Assembly (NCBI GenBank): GCA_030549775.1
Contig: CM060180.1
Span: 26,431,590-26,495,589 of the forward strand
Reading direction: 5' to 3'
From: Tamarix chinensis
Lineage: Eukaryota > Streptophyta > Magnoliopsida > Caryophyllales > Tamaricaceae
Length of the DNA stretch: 64,000 bases
The notes under the pieces were generated by a model. The model was not told the DNA's origin, searched no databases, and saw only the letters and a list, made by a program, of their open reading frames with translations. Below are positions 24,201 through 37,800 of the stretch, piece after piece. How positions within the stretch are numbered: the first letter of the stretch is position 1; the number at the start of each line of letters is the position of its first letter. A program made the translations under genes and the position numbers.

Positions 24201-24902
24201 ATATAAATTTAGAGCCTATATTATTTAGGATCCTAAATATAAATTTAGTATTGCTATATATAAGACCGCCTCTTATATGTCTCATGTATTTGTCTAAAAT
24301 AATTGAATAAAAGTAATCAAATTTATAAATAATATCTCACGGACAACCACGTACACACACGAGACACACAATCAAATAGTCAGTACGGGCGTAGCTCAAC
24401 AATTGAAGGTCCAATAAGTTGATATAAGGGTCTTAGATTTAATTTATGGTAGCCGAAACATGAAAATTTTAATTCTTAAATGTAGGAATGGCTAATTATG
24501 GACTCTATATAATGCTAGTTGTATCCTCGATCATTTATTCACCGTAATTTACCTCTTTTAAAATTGTCGGGCCGACGGTTAGAGCACTAAGTGTTAGGGT
24601 ATTATCACCTTTTGTTCGAGGAATACGATCAAATGCTTTTTGCCACTTTTTTTCCCTTTTTTTTATAAAAAAATAATAATATTCCTTTCAAGATTTTCTA
24701 ATGGGAAAAAGGTTTGTTGTTGAGCTGAAAAGTAAACAGAAGTCTATAAAAGATTTTCCGGGTAATGCGTATAAAAGTTAACAAGGGAGGACGAATGGAA
24801 TTGTGAGGAAGTGGGAGTTCTGGTGCGCTGATGGCAGATCAGTAATGGGTCCCATATTCGTGACGTGGGTCAGACAGTCTGCACAAGCAGAGATTTTATA
24901 AT

Positions 24903-24910
<8 letters not shown>
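21291..24910. other. AT-rich intergenic DNA, no gene recognised
   Basis: Only short AT-rich frames are present. Weak repeat signals include GGAGGGAGTTGCAT at about 22567, which resembles a Stowaway right end without a convincing left end, a (GT)n run near 22071, and an (AT)n run near 23566-23587. Confidence 0.5.

Positions 24911-24961
<51 letters not shown>
24911..24961. repeat. Compound (TA)15(GA)10 microsatellite
   Basis: Thirty bases of TA are followed directly by about twenty of GA. Compound TA/GA tracts are common in plant promoters and leaders. This one sits just upstream of the GC-richer island at 24962-25420. Confidence 0.9.
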
Positions 24962-25420
24962 CACCACTCCTGCGTAAATAAATGCGGATCAATTTGACAA
25001 CACTGCCATCCTCTCAGCGGTGGTGCGGTTCTTTATTCCGCAAAACCCGACCTGACCATCACTAGTTGTGTGACGTCCTATCGAGATATCTTCTTCTTCG
25101 TGCCTGGCTTTTCTATTGGTGTCGGCGTCGCTTGCTTCTTCACCTCGGTTTTTTATCTCTCCACCTCCAAAAACTCTACCGATGCTTGCGCCGTAGAAGC
25201 TCGGTTTCATTGGGCTTTGGGACCCGACCAATCCGTGGCGCAGAGAAGGACGCGCGTAATTACCATGAAAATCTACTTCTCGCTGGTTCCCATAACACCT
25301 ACCATCCGTTGATTCGAAGATTCCCGATACACCCATTGATTCGGAGAACGTGTAAAAAATGTAATTATTTCAGCGGTAAAGGTTTCCCACTTTTTATACG
25401 AGATTTGGAGATTGAATTAC
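24962..25420. other. GC-richer island with overlapping open frames, possible gene fragment
   Basis: About 450 bp of non-repetitive, GC-richer DNA in AT-rich surroundings. The + strand frame at 25070-25312 has a hydrophobic stretch (FFFVPGFSIGVGVACFF) but no in-frame ATG near its start. A second + strand frame (25066-25491) and a minus-strand frame of 115 codons with a genuine ATG (25336 to 24989) overlap it. I recognise none of the three. With the upstream TA/GA tract this could be a decayed first exon or a captured gene fragment. Confidence 0.3.
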
Positions 25421-26395
25421 ATCCGCTTCAATTAATATACCTTTTTTTTTTGTCAAAAATAAAGTCGTGTAGTTATTTTACATATTTTTGAATAAATTAA
25501 TAAAATTAGTTTTAAAATTATACTAATACTTTTTATTAAAAATAATAAAATAATTAATAAACGTATAATTACAAAAAAATAAGGATAAAAATAGAAAATA
25601 AATTTAAAATTTTCTATAATAATTCTTTTATACAAAAATATAATAAAAGAATGTCTCTTTTTTTTTCAATAAGAAAGGAGCTTCGTATTTTTAAAATAGA
25701 ATAAGTGCAGTAATCCGAACGCTCGTAATACGATAATCCAATTTCTACTAGTTAGACATTAGCTTCGCAATTACATTTTCTTTACATTTCTAAATCACTT
25801 GACATAATTTCTTGACCCAAAATAAAATCGACCACAAATATATTCTCTTTTGGAAGAATGTGTAAAACTAATGAAGATTTATAGTAACAATTTGGCGGGT
25901 TATAATAACCTCTATTCTTCCACGATGACTATTCATCTTTTTTTGTCCTATTTTTAATATAATATAATATGAGATAAAAATATTTCTAAATTAGTAATAT
26001 TGCTAAAGCAATAATAATATTTGGTAGATACATATTATTTATGCATTAAAATTGTTATAGATAAAAAAAAAGGACACTCCACAAATTATTCTATTTGAAA
26101 TCAATTGAAATTCTTATACATAATTTTAGACTTTATTTATTTTAATAAAATATATTCTTATGATATTTATTTTTTTATATATTTAATTTTAAGATCATAT
26201 AATAATAATAATAATCAATGTTGCTAAGTAATATAAATATCAATAATAATATTTAATATTAATAATCATATTATTTGTAATTAATTTTATTAAAATAAAT
26301 AATACTAAAATTCATTAATTATGATATATTATTATTAATTAAATCATAATCATTAATGGCATTAAAATTAAAATTAATAATATTGAAAAATAATA

Positions 26396-26440
<45 letters not shown>

Positions 26441-27440
26441 TAATTCATAATAATAATAATGACTATTAATTAATATTTTCTATGAAAAATTATTAATTAT
26501 AAATATGATTGATTATTTATAATTAAAAATGCTCAATATTTATAACTAAAATTAATAATAATTATATCAATAAATTATTACTATTATCAATTAATAATTT
26601 AAAATAATAATTAATCTTATTAATTATTTATATTATTGTTATTATTATTGACTAATATAATTGATTGAAGTTTGTTTTGTTATGAATAATAATTAGTAAT
26701 TATAATAAATAATTATTTATATTTATAGTTATTAATCAATGAATAATAATAAAAAATAATAATACTAATAATTATTAATACTAATGTTTAATAATAATAA
26801 TACTAATAATTAATATTAATACTTGTGGGATGTGACGTATAGTTACAACTAATAATGATATAAGGGTAAAAATTTTTAAAAGTTTAAATATTTAATAAAA
26901 GATTGTAGGATTAACTTATGAGGTAGTAGTATAAAGTTAATATTATATATAATAAGATTATAAAAATGATAGACAAAAAACGATATAACTTCATAATAAA
27001 TTAATAATATCTACAATTAAAGGGGTTACCGAACTAGGTTATAGTATGGTAAAAGTGAGTTAAAAAAAACGTGTACAAATATTGAAATATGAGTGAGTCT
27101 GACGTGAGTATTTGATTCCTAAAATTCAGATTTAGAAAAAAAAATTATAATCTAATTAGGTGAAAGTAATTGGATAAAAGTTAAAATAATCTAAAAGTAT
27201 TTAGTTACAAATATAAAATATTATATATATATATAATTATATTAATATGTACACCTAATTATATATAAATGTACAGATAATATTCTCTATATGTACATGT
27301 ATATTAAAATACTAAAAAAATAACTAAATACTAAAAAAATTAATTAATTTTAATTATTTTAATTCAAATAAACCACCACCTATTTTTTCCTTAGAATTTT
27401 AATTCCTAAACTACGATGTACCATTTGCTATAATTAACTC
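25421..27440. other. Very AT-rich DNA with TAA repeats
   Basis: Dominated by ATT/TAA/TAAT combinations, including a (TAA)n run at about 26400-26441. No coding capacity was recognised. Confidence 0.7.
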
Positions 27441-27900
27441 CACTATAATAAATTATACCGCCCAACCTGCCTGCCTGTCATACGATCTTACACAGACAGG
27501 GCGACGGGTGCAAGTAAAAGTGATTCCTAGGTTTGCCCTTCTCCCAACTTCCGCCACCACCTATATTTTGTTCCAAAAATACCAACTCCTCTGATTTTGA
27601 AGCTGGCGTCCCGCAAATATACCGACTCGAAGCATTTGTGTGAGATCACAGACTTCACAGTACCAGAAGCTGTCTTCCTCGAAACTAAATCCGAGCTGAT
27701 AAAACACAAAGTTACACTAAATTGAAGACGCGAACACAACCACTAAATCCACAACCACCTAGGAGAAAAGACGTAAAAACTGATAGATTGCGATTGGCTA
27801 AGAAAATGGAGGAAAAAAAAAGCGATAGAAAAGCAGACGAAGGCACCGTACGTAGAGGATTCTAAGATTTAGGGAAAGGACAGTCGTGAAATATACATTC
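27441..27900. other. GC-richer island, unrecognised
   Basis: About 450 bp of ordinary-complexity sequence with a 70-codon minus-strand frame at 27527-27739 that has no recognisable motif. It may be a gene or element fragment. Confidence 0.3.
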
Positions 27901-28730
27901 GACATCCGTGAAAGATGATGAGAGTGATAGTAACATATTAAATTTTATAAAATAATTGATAAATGTAAGTAATCTTAGAGAAAGATAATTAGAATTTCAG
28001 TAAAATTTATATATAATTATGGTAAAAGATATGTACAAAATTATTAAAATATAATTAGATAAATGTTACAAATTCTTGAATTAATAAATTCCTTTTATGA
28101 GCTATATATATTCTGAAAAAAAAGAGGCGTCAATGTTGCGGAGACGATTTTACTTTCATTTGTTAGAAAATTAGGATTTAAAAGTTGATCCATTCATTTC
28201 TACAAGGAAAAACAAAAAGATAAGGAGAAGAAAGTAGATAGATACGACAAAAGACATATGAGTATAGGGAAGTTCAGATTAATGTTGAATTTTTTTAAAA
28301 CAAAATATAGTGGTAAAAGATATTTGAATGTGCGACGAAAATGTACGTAGGTTTAGTAAAAATACTTAAATATATGGTGAAATATATGTGTATTTATAGT
28401 AAAAGATATGCATAGGACTTAGATCAATGGTAATATTTTTTTATAAAAATAAGTTTATCAATAAATAAAGATATATAGATGTATGATAAAATATATGTGT
28501 ATACAACTAGTGATATATTAAATGAATGATGGAAAAAAAATAGTGGTAAAAAATAATTAGATACTTGTTAGAGTACATGTATTTTTGTGGTAAAATATAT
28601 GCATGAGACTTAGATCAATGATGAATTTTTTTACGAAAACAAAGATAAAAAAAAAATATGTTTAACAATGGTTAAACATATTTAGATATATGGTAAAATA
28701 TATGTATAGTTGTATTGAACTATTTAGTAG
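27901..28730. repeat. Degenerate tandem repeat, ~150-190-bp spacing
   Basis: GACTTAGATCAATG recurs at about 28418 and 28609, with a weaker version (TTCAGATTAATGTTGAATTTT) near 28273. Blocks such as GGTAAAAGATAT and GGTAAAATATATG recur between them. The copies are diverged and AT-rich. Confidence 0.4.
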
Positions 28731-29695
28731 AATTGGGTTGAAAATATTGATTTTAATCTAAAAGCTATTTGTTTGAAATTGATTTGGGCATAATATTCAA
28801 ACTTATGTTAAAAAAACGAAGATGAACTTTCAAAAAATTATATACACATGAAAGACACTTTTCAATATTTCGAAACTATATTTATTGACTCACTATGACT
28901 ATCACTACCACTTCTACATCAATTGCCACCTTCATCAATGCCACCACAACTATTATCGTCTCCACCACCCTCCCTGTCTGGTTTGTTCATGTCATTAGAT
29001 ATACGATTAACCGATCCTATATCTAAATCGATCCAATATAAAAAAAATTAAATAACCGATCTGATAAAAAAATTCAAATCAAATAACTAATATGTTCAAT
29101 AAAAAAGTTAAATAAATAGGACATCTAATTTGAAAAATACAAATAATATTTAATCTGATAAATGATATGGATGTATAATTTATTTATTTTTTAATTTTTT
29201 CATTGCTCTATCGAGAGCGAGCATGTGTGCGTGTGTGTGTGAACGTGTGCATAATTTGAAGAGTGAGAGTTAATGACAAAAATTATAATCAGGACGAACA
29301 ATTTGTAAAAATTGTTGTATGTTTTTTGTGGTTAATTTTATTTGATTTATTATAAGCAAATTTTATATTTTGTAAGGATTATTTTTATTAAATATTTAAA
29401 TATCATCTGAAATTTAGAATTACTAATTAAATATAATATAAATTTAAGACTTAAATAAAATCATTAGATAATATCGGTTTAAGTTTAATCGATTAATTTA
29501 TTTATTATCCATTCTGATATTTTAAATAATAAATTATTATTTTTAAATATTTAATATTTTAGATATTTAATTTTTTTTATTGAATAACCAAAATACGAAA
29601 TGTTCGATCCAAAAACACTTATGGTTATGGAGACTTCCATGAATGATCACCATCGCTAAGCGAGATTGCTACAATCGTCAAATCACTACCACCGC

Positions 29696-30237
29696 TAGGG
29701 GTGTGTAAAATCGGATATCCGTATCCGTTCGGATATATTTTTTGGATATTCGCTCCGTATTTTTTAGATTGGATATCTAGAAAACGGATATTAAAAAAAA
29801 ACTAATCGAATATGGACCGGATTCGGATATATCCAATATCCGTATAAAAATACTATTTTATCAATTTTAATAAACTTTGCTAGAATATTTTTAAAAATAA
29901 AGATCATATATCAATTAATATTCATATCTAGGTTCATATAAATGTCTTATTTTATCTAAAAAAGTATTAAAATATTATTATAAATACTTAAAATACAAAA
30001 ATTAATAAAAATTTTAAAACTTAAAACTATAAAAATACAGTAATATAATATATGATTGAAATAATTAACAAAGTATCGTATATTTTTTCGGATCAAATAA
30101 TCCATTAAAAAATTAGATATCCTAATGTCGGATATTTTTTTAGACTAAAATTAATTTGAATATCCAAAATAATAGATCGATTTTTTTTTTAAATATTGAT
30201 TCAAAATTTTAAATTCTGAATTTTTTTCCCAGCCCTA
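29696..30237. mobile_element. hAT-like non-autonomous element, CGGATATCCG family
   Basis: The ends are TAGGGGTGTGTAAAAT and, reverse-complementing the right end, TAGGGCTGGGAAAAAA. GGATATCCG-type units occur near the left end (29713-29850), as in the element at 2680-3414, so the two belong to one family. The flanking 8-mers ACCACCGC and GCCACGAC agree at five of eight positions, a weak, eroded target-site duplication. Length is 542 bp with no coding capacity. Confidence 0.65.
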
Positions 30238-31480
30238 GCCACGACTCTCTCCCACCATCACAAGGGGTGTTCCAACTTCCAACTTCAATAATAAGTTTTG
30301 AAAGCCACCCACGATGAATTATTGGTGTAGTCCGATTTTATATTACCTCGTCGGCTATTGATAGATCGTCGCTGCTTCCCCGCAACGCGTTGGTTCAACA
30401 ATAGCATCACCCTGTTACTACTAAGATAACAATGACGACTTTTATTTATTTGGAGCCGCTGTGATTATTTATTTATTTATTTGATAGATATTTGGAGCCG
30501 CTGCGAATAATTTGTGTGGTAATAGTAGTGCTTGCTAGGACGGTGAAGACCTACGACAACAGATTTTTATCTACAATCACCGACTGAGGTTCGATCCAAA
30601 ATGAATTTTTTTTGTTTTAGAGAATTTCTGGAATCGGTAAGGGTTTGAATATTTGATTTATTGGGAAGGGATGAGACTGAATAGACTTATTATGTAGTAT
30701 GCAGCGTTTGGGAGCTCCTCGAACTCAATAGAGTTATTACGGATCGAAGGCTTACGGCGATCATTTCTCTAACCCATACTCATACTCGGCTCAGGCGTAT
30801 AATATATGCCCTACCCCACGTATTTCTAATTGTCTATATTTTGATAGCGAATTGATGGGATAGCAGTGCACATCATTTCATGTTCTTATCCCGAGTGACA
30901 AATTGCTCAGTGAATAATTAGATAGCAATAAGAGTTAGTGGGGGATGGCCTAGGATCGATCGATTGCTTGACAAAATCTTAGTAATGTCTTGTCCTAGCC
31001 CAATGGCTTAATAGTGACGAAAGTTAATTGGTCCTCTTTTCTTCTGGCGAACATAAATCTTTTCCCATTCCCCATTATCACTTCACCTATTCAAATCCTA
31101 CTAAGATTCCGATAAACCATCGAAATTATTTAATCGATGAAATCTTAAGATAATACTCCATCTAAAGTTGTGTTTTGTATTGGCTGAAACTTTTTATTTT
31201 TTAAAAAAATTATATTAAATTACATACCTTCCTTTTATTTTTATTCACATTTTTTTCTCCTTTTTCTTCTTCTATAGATCGATTGTTATATTATTATTTT
31301 TTTAATAAATGATGTAATTGTTATATTATAGATAGATTTATTACCTCTTAAAATAATACGTAAATTTTAAATTTTAATTTACTTTTAATTGAAGGATGAA
31401 AATCTAAAAATACAGAGCCAGTCTTAGCCAATCATAGGGTATCTAAAATTATTGATCAAATAAAAAAACAGAAGACAGAG
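30238..31480. other. Intergenic DNA, nothing recognised
   Basis: Mixed composition with no open frame of note and no element ends identified. Confidence 0.5.
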
Positions 31481-32745
31481 GCTAATACTAGGATGGTGAC
31501 TTTCATAAATATAAAAGACAAATGGAAGACTATAGCCAAGGTGGGTCATGCCATCAACAGCTATATTAGTGTTTATGGATGAATGAACCGCTCAACACAA
31601 GCTAAACTAAAGACATGAGAGATCTTCATGCATCCACAATCGGAGACATTGGATAACTTCTCGAGATATGCATTTGGAGAAGGTATACATCTAGGACAAA
31701 GTCACAACAAAGCATTGTGTGACTATATTGCCCGTTTACCACTTTCTATAGGGAACCGATTACATACCTAGGTTGGCAACGAATTCAAAAAAAAAAACCA
31801 TTGTCCTATGTAATATTGAGCATCACTACTCATGGTTATTCTCCTTGTGTTAGACAACTCCTTCCGTCTACACTAATTTTAATAACATCTTTAGGAAAAG
31901 ATTCTTAGATCAATGCCTGATTATGATTCCTATTGCTACTCAAATGCAAGTTATCAATCAGTTTTCAAGCATCAAACTCGTCCTTCATGAAGTGTTGGAT
32001 CCACCAAGCTGCCCGACAATGGTGCATTTCTTCTCCTCTAAATATTTTTTGTTACGCTAGTGCGAGAGGTACCAACATGTTGTTATAAACCAATGAGCCC
32101 AAGTTAGGTCCTCAACATTGTCGCTACACGTCATCTCCATGTTTCACAACCACTTGTCGAAATCCCTTATGGTGAAAGTTATCCACTCCTCTATAGGAAC
32201 CAATTTAATTATAGTTTAGGCTTGTAAGCTCTACCCAATTCGTTAAATGTTTTGTTCTACTCATTTGTTTAATTAAATGAGCTAAGTTCAAACATTATTT
32301 CGGACTTATTTATTAAATGAGTTGACTTAATTTGGTTCTTTTATAACCCTAATCCTCCTCTACGCAAGTCGTATTAATGAACATGGACATAATTTCAATG
32401 AGACAGTAAGAGAGCAAAAAATTCTAGAAGAAATCCATTTCTAAGTTCCATCATCGTTAACATAATCTCATAATCTCTCGTCAACTTCATCACTCGGTAC
32501 TAGTTGTGCTGCCAAAGCTAAAAGAAGCAAAGAACTTGCTCACCAATCATTCATAATACAGTCCAGGTTTCAAATATAACTATCCACTCCATCCCTTTCT
32601 TGAAAGCAAACTTAAACTTAACCATATTTCTCCACATGTGTGAGGATGTATATGTTGCATAGCTATCAAACAAGGGATTCCTAGAAAAGTATTTTTCACG
32701 CAACACTTTTTGTAATGCTTCGTGTTTATAAACCGTGTTTTGCAT
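31480..32745 (-). pseudogene. Probable decayed LINE (non-LTR retrotransposon) 3' coding region
   Basis: Minus-strand translation in several frames gives fragments typical of the region after the LINE reverse transcriptase and before RNase H. Around 32550-32745 there is a zinc-binding-region-like stretch with NPLFDSYATYTSSHMWRNMVKF. Around 31970-32110 there is QKIFRGEEMHHCRAAWWIQH. Frames are broken by stops and shifts. I see no poly(A) tail or target-site duplication. The match is by pattern only and could be another retroelement relic. Confidence 0.4.
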
Positions 32746-32929
32746 TAAATATATTATTAATATGCATATTATTATGGTATATTAGATATAAATTTATTTA
32801 GGTTAGAGTTTGATAGAAATTAGGTTATTAAATTTTAACCCTAGTTTAGACACCAGCTGAAATTGGGTAACCCTAGTCACTGAATGTTTTTACTTCAATT
32901 AATCTTCCTAAATTATTACCCTATCTTAT

Positions 32930-33660
32930 GCTAGGTTGTGGCCATACCCAACTCCCTCTACCCCAATGTGACCTTACCTAACACCATACCACCATACCTC
33001 TTGCTCCATACCTCCCTCTCCTCCATATTTTCCTCCCCCTATTTTGCTCGACGGTACCCTTCACGACATCGCCCATTTAAACGTTTCCTCCTCTTATTTT
33101 TGTGTCATGCATTAACCCCAAGCCAAGTCGCGTCTCTCTCATTCCTCCCAAGATTTATCAAGAAAAATAAACCTAGTCACCCTTCCATTGTTTTATATGT
33201 CAACCGCTTATTTTTCACTATTTTTCTCCACAACGCACACCACCACCGATCACATTCCCCTATCTTTGGCCTTTTACACCGATTCCTCATCCCCACCTTC
33301 AGCAACTCTTGACAAAACCACCCCCTAATCAATGCACAACCTCACCATAGCACTCCAACTTCCTACACCCAAACCCACCGAATCACCCCCTTCGCCTTTG
33401 GACAAAAGCACCGAACCCTCTCCTTTGGCTTCCACCATTTCTGCCGAACCACCCCACTTTATTCCACCCTTATCCACTGCATCCTCCCCTTGCATTGGTG
33501 CTCCCCTCCAATCACATCCCTTAGCAACAACCAAGAGTATTGTTGCTCACCTACCTCCTCTAGCAGCTTCTACTAAGTGCATCCTCCCTTTGTTTCATGA
33601 GGTTTGTTGTCTTCTTGCTACCTTATTTTTGTTGGTTAGTTGTCCTTTGAGTTGGTTTAG
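32930..33660 (+). mobile_element. C-rich segment resembling the 5' part of gypsy-type LTRs
   Basis: The 700-bp C/T-rich stretch follows an AT-rich section with AACCCTA/TAACCCTAG motifs. It ends in TGTCCTTTGAGTTGG-type sequence followed by TAGGTAATT, a layout like 41600-42260 and 5080-6150. Frames of 124 and 110 codons (32938-33312, 33332-33664) and the opposite-strand frame are by-products of this composition. No LTR terminus was located, so both limits are approximate. Confidence 0.35.
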
Positions 33661-35040
33661 TTAATTTTAGGCTATATTAAATTCTAATACACGTGTTATT
33701 GAGTGTTAATTTCATAGGTAATTATTGAGGATATTAGATAATACAGTTTTTGTACTTTTTTATAAGCTTAGATTTATGTAAATCCGATCACTCATCAGAT
33801 GGTGGAAATTATGTGTCGAAATGTTAAGATTATTTAGAGATAGAATCATGATATGGTTTTATATCCTTTAATTATCATGACATGCACGATAAAATAATAA
33901 TATGCTAAATAAATGGTACGTATGATTATCGTTAAGTTATAAGCACGAGTAATATTTTAAATGATTTATGTATGCATGTCTAGGGTCTTGTTAGGGTTTG
34001 TAATCTTGTAGCATGATGATGCAAATGCCATGATAAATATCTCATGATCATTAATGCATGGGAGCTAGGGTAGTTATAAATAGCATGGAACATGTGCGCA
34101 TTATTAGAGTTAGAATTTGATAATTCTTATTTGTATGTTCTATTATTAGAAATGTTTTCTTACATGCACCCTAATGTTAAATATCCCATTAAATGCATAT
34201 CATGCTATGAATGTACGTACATGCTGCATGGAATTTTAAGACACGCTAGAACACATGATTAAGGTTTGTCGGCGTAACTTACTAAATGCATAAAAAATAG
34301 AAAAATACAATCAACCCTTAGATTGCAAAGATTACATTAACAAAAATGCAAAATGGATCTCGTCGCTTTATTTTCATATCACGTCAGCAAGATCTGTAAA
34401 ATAAGATTGTATATGAAATGATAATACTTATAATAAAAAAGTGCATTAAAATTACTGTAGATTCTTTAAGATTAGTTCGTATCAATGAAATCTACCGTAA
34501 GTATTTGATGGCATAAAATGATCGAGTCTATCAAAAAGAAAAATCAACTGCGCATTGACTTAGATGTTAAAGTGGGCAAAATGTCAAATATGCATAGAGA
34601 AGTGGAAAGGGAAAGGAAGAAAAGAAGGAAAAGAGAATCTGTCCCATTTACACTGGGTTGCTTCCCAACCACGTATTTGTGGAATGGGAAAAATTATATG
34701 GAATCGAAGGCAAGAAATGTCCCCTAAGGTAGAGCTCTCTAAATGCACTAAAGCTTTGTTCGGTAACTTAAGCTTTAAAATAAATATTATACGACTTAAT
34801 ACATATTGGCGTTATTGATGTACTTTAATAATTTTTATTTTTGTAAAAAGAATTACAGTAAATTATTGTCAAAATACGAGAATAGTCTATATATATATAA
34901 GAGTCTAACAGGCTACATCAGCTAAAATGATTAATTAAAATTAAAATAATCCGGTTACCCGAAAATGTTTAAGAAAAAGATGAAAATTATGGTCAACATG
35001 AGACAAAGGTGGATCAAAGTTGTAAGAAAGAATCTTAACG
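33661..35040. other. AT-rich intergenic DNA, nothing recognised
   Basis: Two overlapping short frames at 34518-34818 show a charged stretch but no known domain. It may continue the LTR-like segment to its left. Confidence 0.4.
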
Positions 35041-35043
35041 ACA

Positions 35044-35253
35044 ATCAACTAAATTTTTGACGGTGTAATAAAATAAATGCATCCGTAGCAGTTTATTCTT
35101 CTTAGTATTCCCTACGATCTAGAATAAAATTTATCTTGAAAGTTTATTTTTATTTATAATATAATTGGTGCTCTACAAATTTTATCAACTAAATTTTTGA
35201 CGGTGTAATAAAATAAATGCATCCGTAGCAGTTTATTCTTCTTAGTATTCCCT
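35044..35253. repeat. 70-bp direct duplication, 140-bp period
   Basis: Positions 35044-35113 and 35184-35253 are identical, running from ATCAACTAAATTTTTGACGG to CTTCTTAGTATTCCCT. The shared right edge is the left terminus of the Stowaway-like element that follows, so the duplication includes the insertion boundary and the first bases of the element. Confidence 0.9.
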
Positions 35254-35604
35254 CTGATCTACAAATTTTTATTTAAAATAAAGTCATTCGATCACTAAAT
35301 TTTTATATAAAAAATTATTAATTTTTATAATATTTTTATTTTTATTTTTTTCTCTAATTATCTATACATTAAATAATTCATTATTAGTTTATTAAAATAT
35401 ATATACAATGCTATAATGATTTTTTTTCTTTTAAAAAAAAATGGAAGATTTATTAATGTTAGTAAAATAAAGACTAAAGAATAATTTAATCACTAATTAT
35501 GAAAGATAATATATATATTATTTAAAAGATACTATATGATGTGTTTACAAATTTTGTGCAAAGCTCTAAGATATATATATTTATTTATTTTAAATTCGAG
35601 GGAG
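35248..35604. mobile_element. Stowaway-like MITE
   Basis: The left end TTCCCTCTGATCT follows TA. The right end is AATTCGAGGGAG followed by TT. Together they approximate the CTCCCTCYGT inverted termini of Stowaway elements. It is about 357 bp, AT-rich and non-coding. Confidence 0.5.
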
Positions 35605-37485
35605 TTGCATAAAACTTGTCGGTTAGGATTGGTTTGAGCCCGTATGGAAATCCGTTATTTGAACATAATCATGGATTTCATTTAACAGCAAAAATTATTG
35701 ACGGTAATAATTATGAGTGAACCGAGATAAACTAAAATGGACGTTCCGTAAAGGTCCGTACCAAGACAGGTCGGATTTGAGAGGCCAACCGGAAAGGAGA
35801 CCAACTGGCAAAAAACTGTTATTGGGAGATTCATAACCTCTTGAATTTGCTGACAATTTGGGAATAGTAGTTTTTTTTAAAAAAAAAAAAAAAAACTAAT
35901 CAAATCCCGCATACATTGCGGTCGGTGCCGAGGGAGGTCGGGGGCGACAAGTGCTGCAGCACTTCACATGGCGTAGGGTGGAGGGGAAGCTTAGAGGAGG
36001 TTTCCTCACGGCTACGGTGGACTATCTGTTCTTTTATTACATACATACATGTGCGTTCCAAATTACTTGCCTTTTAAAAAAAAAATTGTTAGGACATGGC
36101 AGGTCATTAAATTTACTAAATTGTTCTGTTCGTTTTCCTTATTCTTGCTTGCATGGCTAACGCTAAACTCCGAATAATCAAAGTATTTGGCCAGTTCCAC
36201 GAAGATCATTTGAGTACTCCGCCGGTTCCACGAAGATCATTTGGTACAAGCAATGCAAGGTGCATGTAACTACTACTGGAATCTTAATATTCCAAGAACT
36301 ATGTTTTTGTCACGTACCCTAATAATATTCACCCTTATTCTTCTCCTTTTTCAACATAGCTAACTACTATCAATATTTACATAGTATTAAAATCAAATAC
36401 CCGCATCTATTATATCGAATATTCATTCTATGTCTCTTAAATAGGATCGAATATTAAAAAAAAAATAAGATCAAATACTAAATATATTTTAAATATCTCA
36501 TTATATGTATATTAATAATTGTATGTATATATTTGAAAAAAAAATACAATACAATACTATAGAATACACTGCATAATATATATAGTACCCAAAAAAATAT
36601 AGTATAATGTGCTCCAATATGTATTAACACAGAAAACATACTTTTATATACCTAAATACGGTATAATATTTTTTATATATAATATATTTCATCAAAAGAA
36701 TTGGATAATATATTGCTTTTCAATAATCGTATCAAAAACTATATTTGATGTACGGTTTCATTCAGATATGCCTAGATTTAATTTTTTATTCCCAAATATT
36801 TCCCAAGGCCCTGAGAAATAACATGCCAGTTTATATTGTAGGTTTAATTTCATAAATATCCCAACCATTCGGCTAATAAAGTCTATAATCAAAGTAAAGC
36901 AAAGCTGATAACTAATGTGGGAGAGACTATGAGCTGGTTCGGAATCAAATTTATTGAAAATGAAAATAAAAATATATTTCTAATTATGAAAAGTTGGAAA
37001 CCAATTGTCATTATCATTGTTCGATCATGACCAATGCAAAGAATTTAGTTGCAATGGCGAGTATTGACGAAAAATGAGTAACAAACAAAAGAACCAATCA
37101 ATCACAATAAGACATGGCAGACACATGGATGGCTAGAGAATTTAGCAATAGAAGAAACTAAGAATGAGAAGAAAATTGAGAGGGAGAAAGACTGTGATGT
37201 GAAGTTGAGAACGACGAAGACGGATCGGAGCTAGCAATTTTTATGAAATCTTACGACTTTGGACAACATTTATAATTATATATGTTGTTTTTGAGAGATA
37301 GAAATCTATATCTAGTAGGTTTATCGAACCAAATATAAGATTTCTAGAAAAAAGATAAAATAGAATTTCATTTCCTTGTTTTCTTTTCATTCCCAACAAG
37401 TTGTATTTGACAATACTTGACACATTAAAACTCCCACAGTATATGAATCAAGACAAAAATAAAATGATTTATGATCCATGCACAT
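35605..37485. other. Intergenic DNA, nothing recognised
   Basis: A GC-richer patch at 35750-36160 includes a 69-codon frame without known motifs. The remainder is AT-rich. A 20-base segment CGGTTCCACGAAGATCATTT occurs near 36223, with a close relative near 36192 (CAGTTCCACGAAGATCATTT). Confidence 0.45.
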
Positions 37486-37800
37486 GTAGGACTTTAAATG
37501 AGTTAAGTTTTTTACGAGTACGTTTAGGCTTAGCTCAATTCATTTATCCACTTAACCAAACTAAGCCTAAGCTTTAATTTTATGCTCGTTTAATGAGCAT
37601 GAAAAAAATCAAGCTCGATTCGTTTATAATGCTAGGCTCTCAAGAGCAACTTATCAAAAACTCAACTCGACTCTTTTGTTTAACTAAATGAGTCATATTT
37701 GGGACTTTAGTGTTAAGCTAATTTATTAAACAAGTTAAGTTCGAGTCTAAGGGTTATCGGTTTGACTCGTCTTATTTACACTTTACGGCCTTAGCCATTA
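37486..37800. mobile_element. Degenerate hAT-like terminal region
   Basis: Motifs such as AAGCTCGATTCG, TGCTCGTTTAATGAGC, AACTCGACTC and GTTCGAGTC recur in both orientations, like the subterminal regions of the hAT element at 7638-9383. Termini and TSD were not found. Similar shorter patches occur at 32225-32350 and 39455-39530. Confidence 0.35.
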
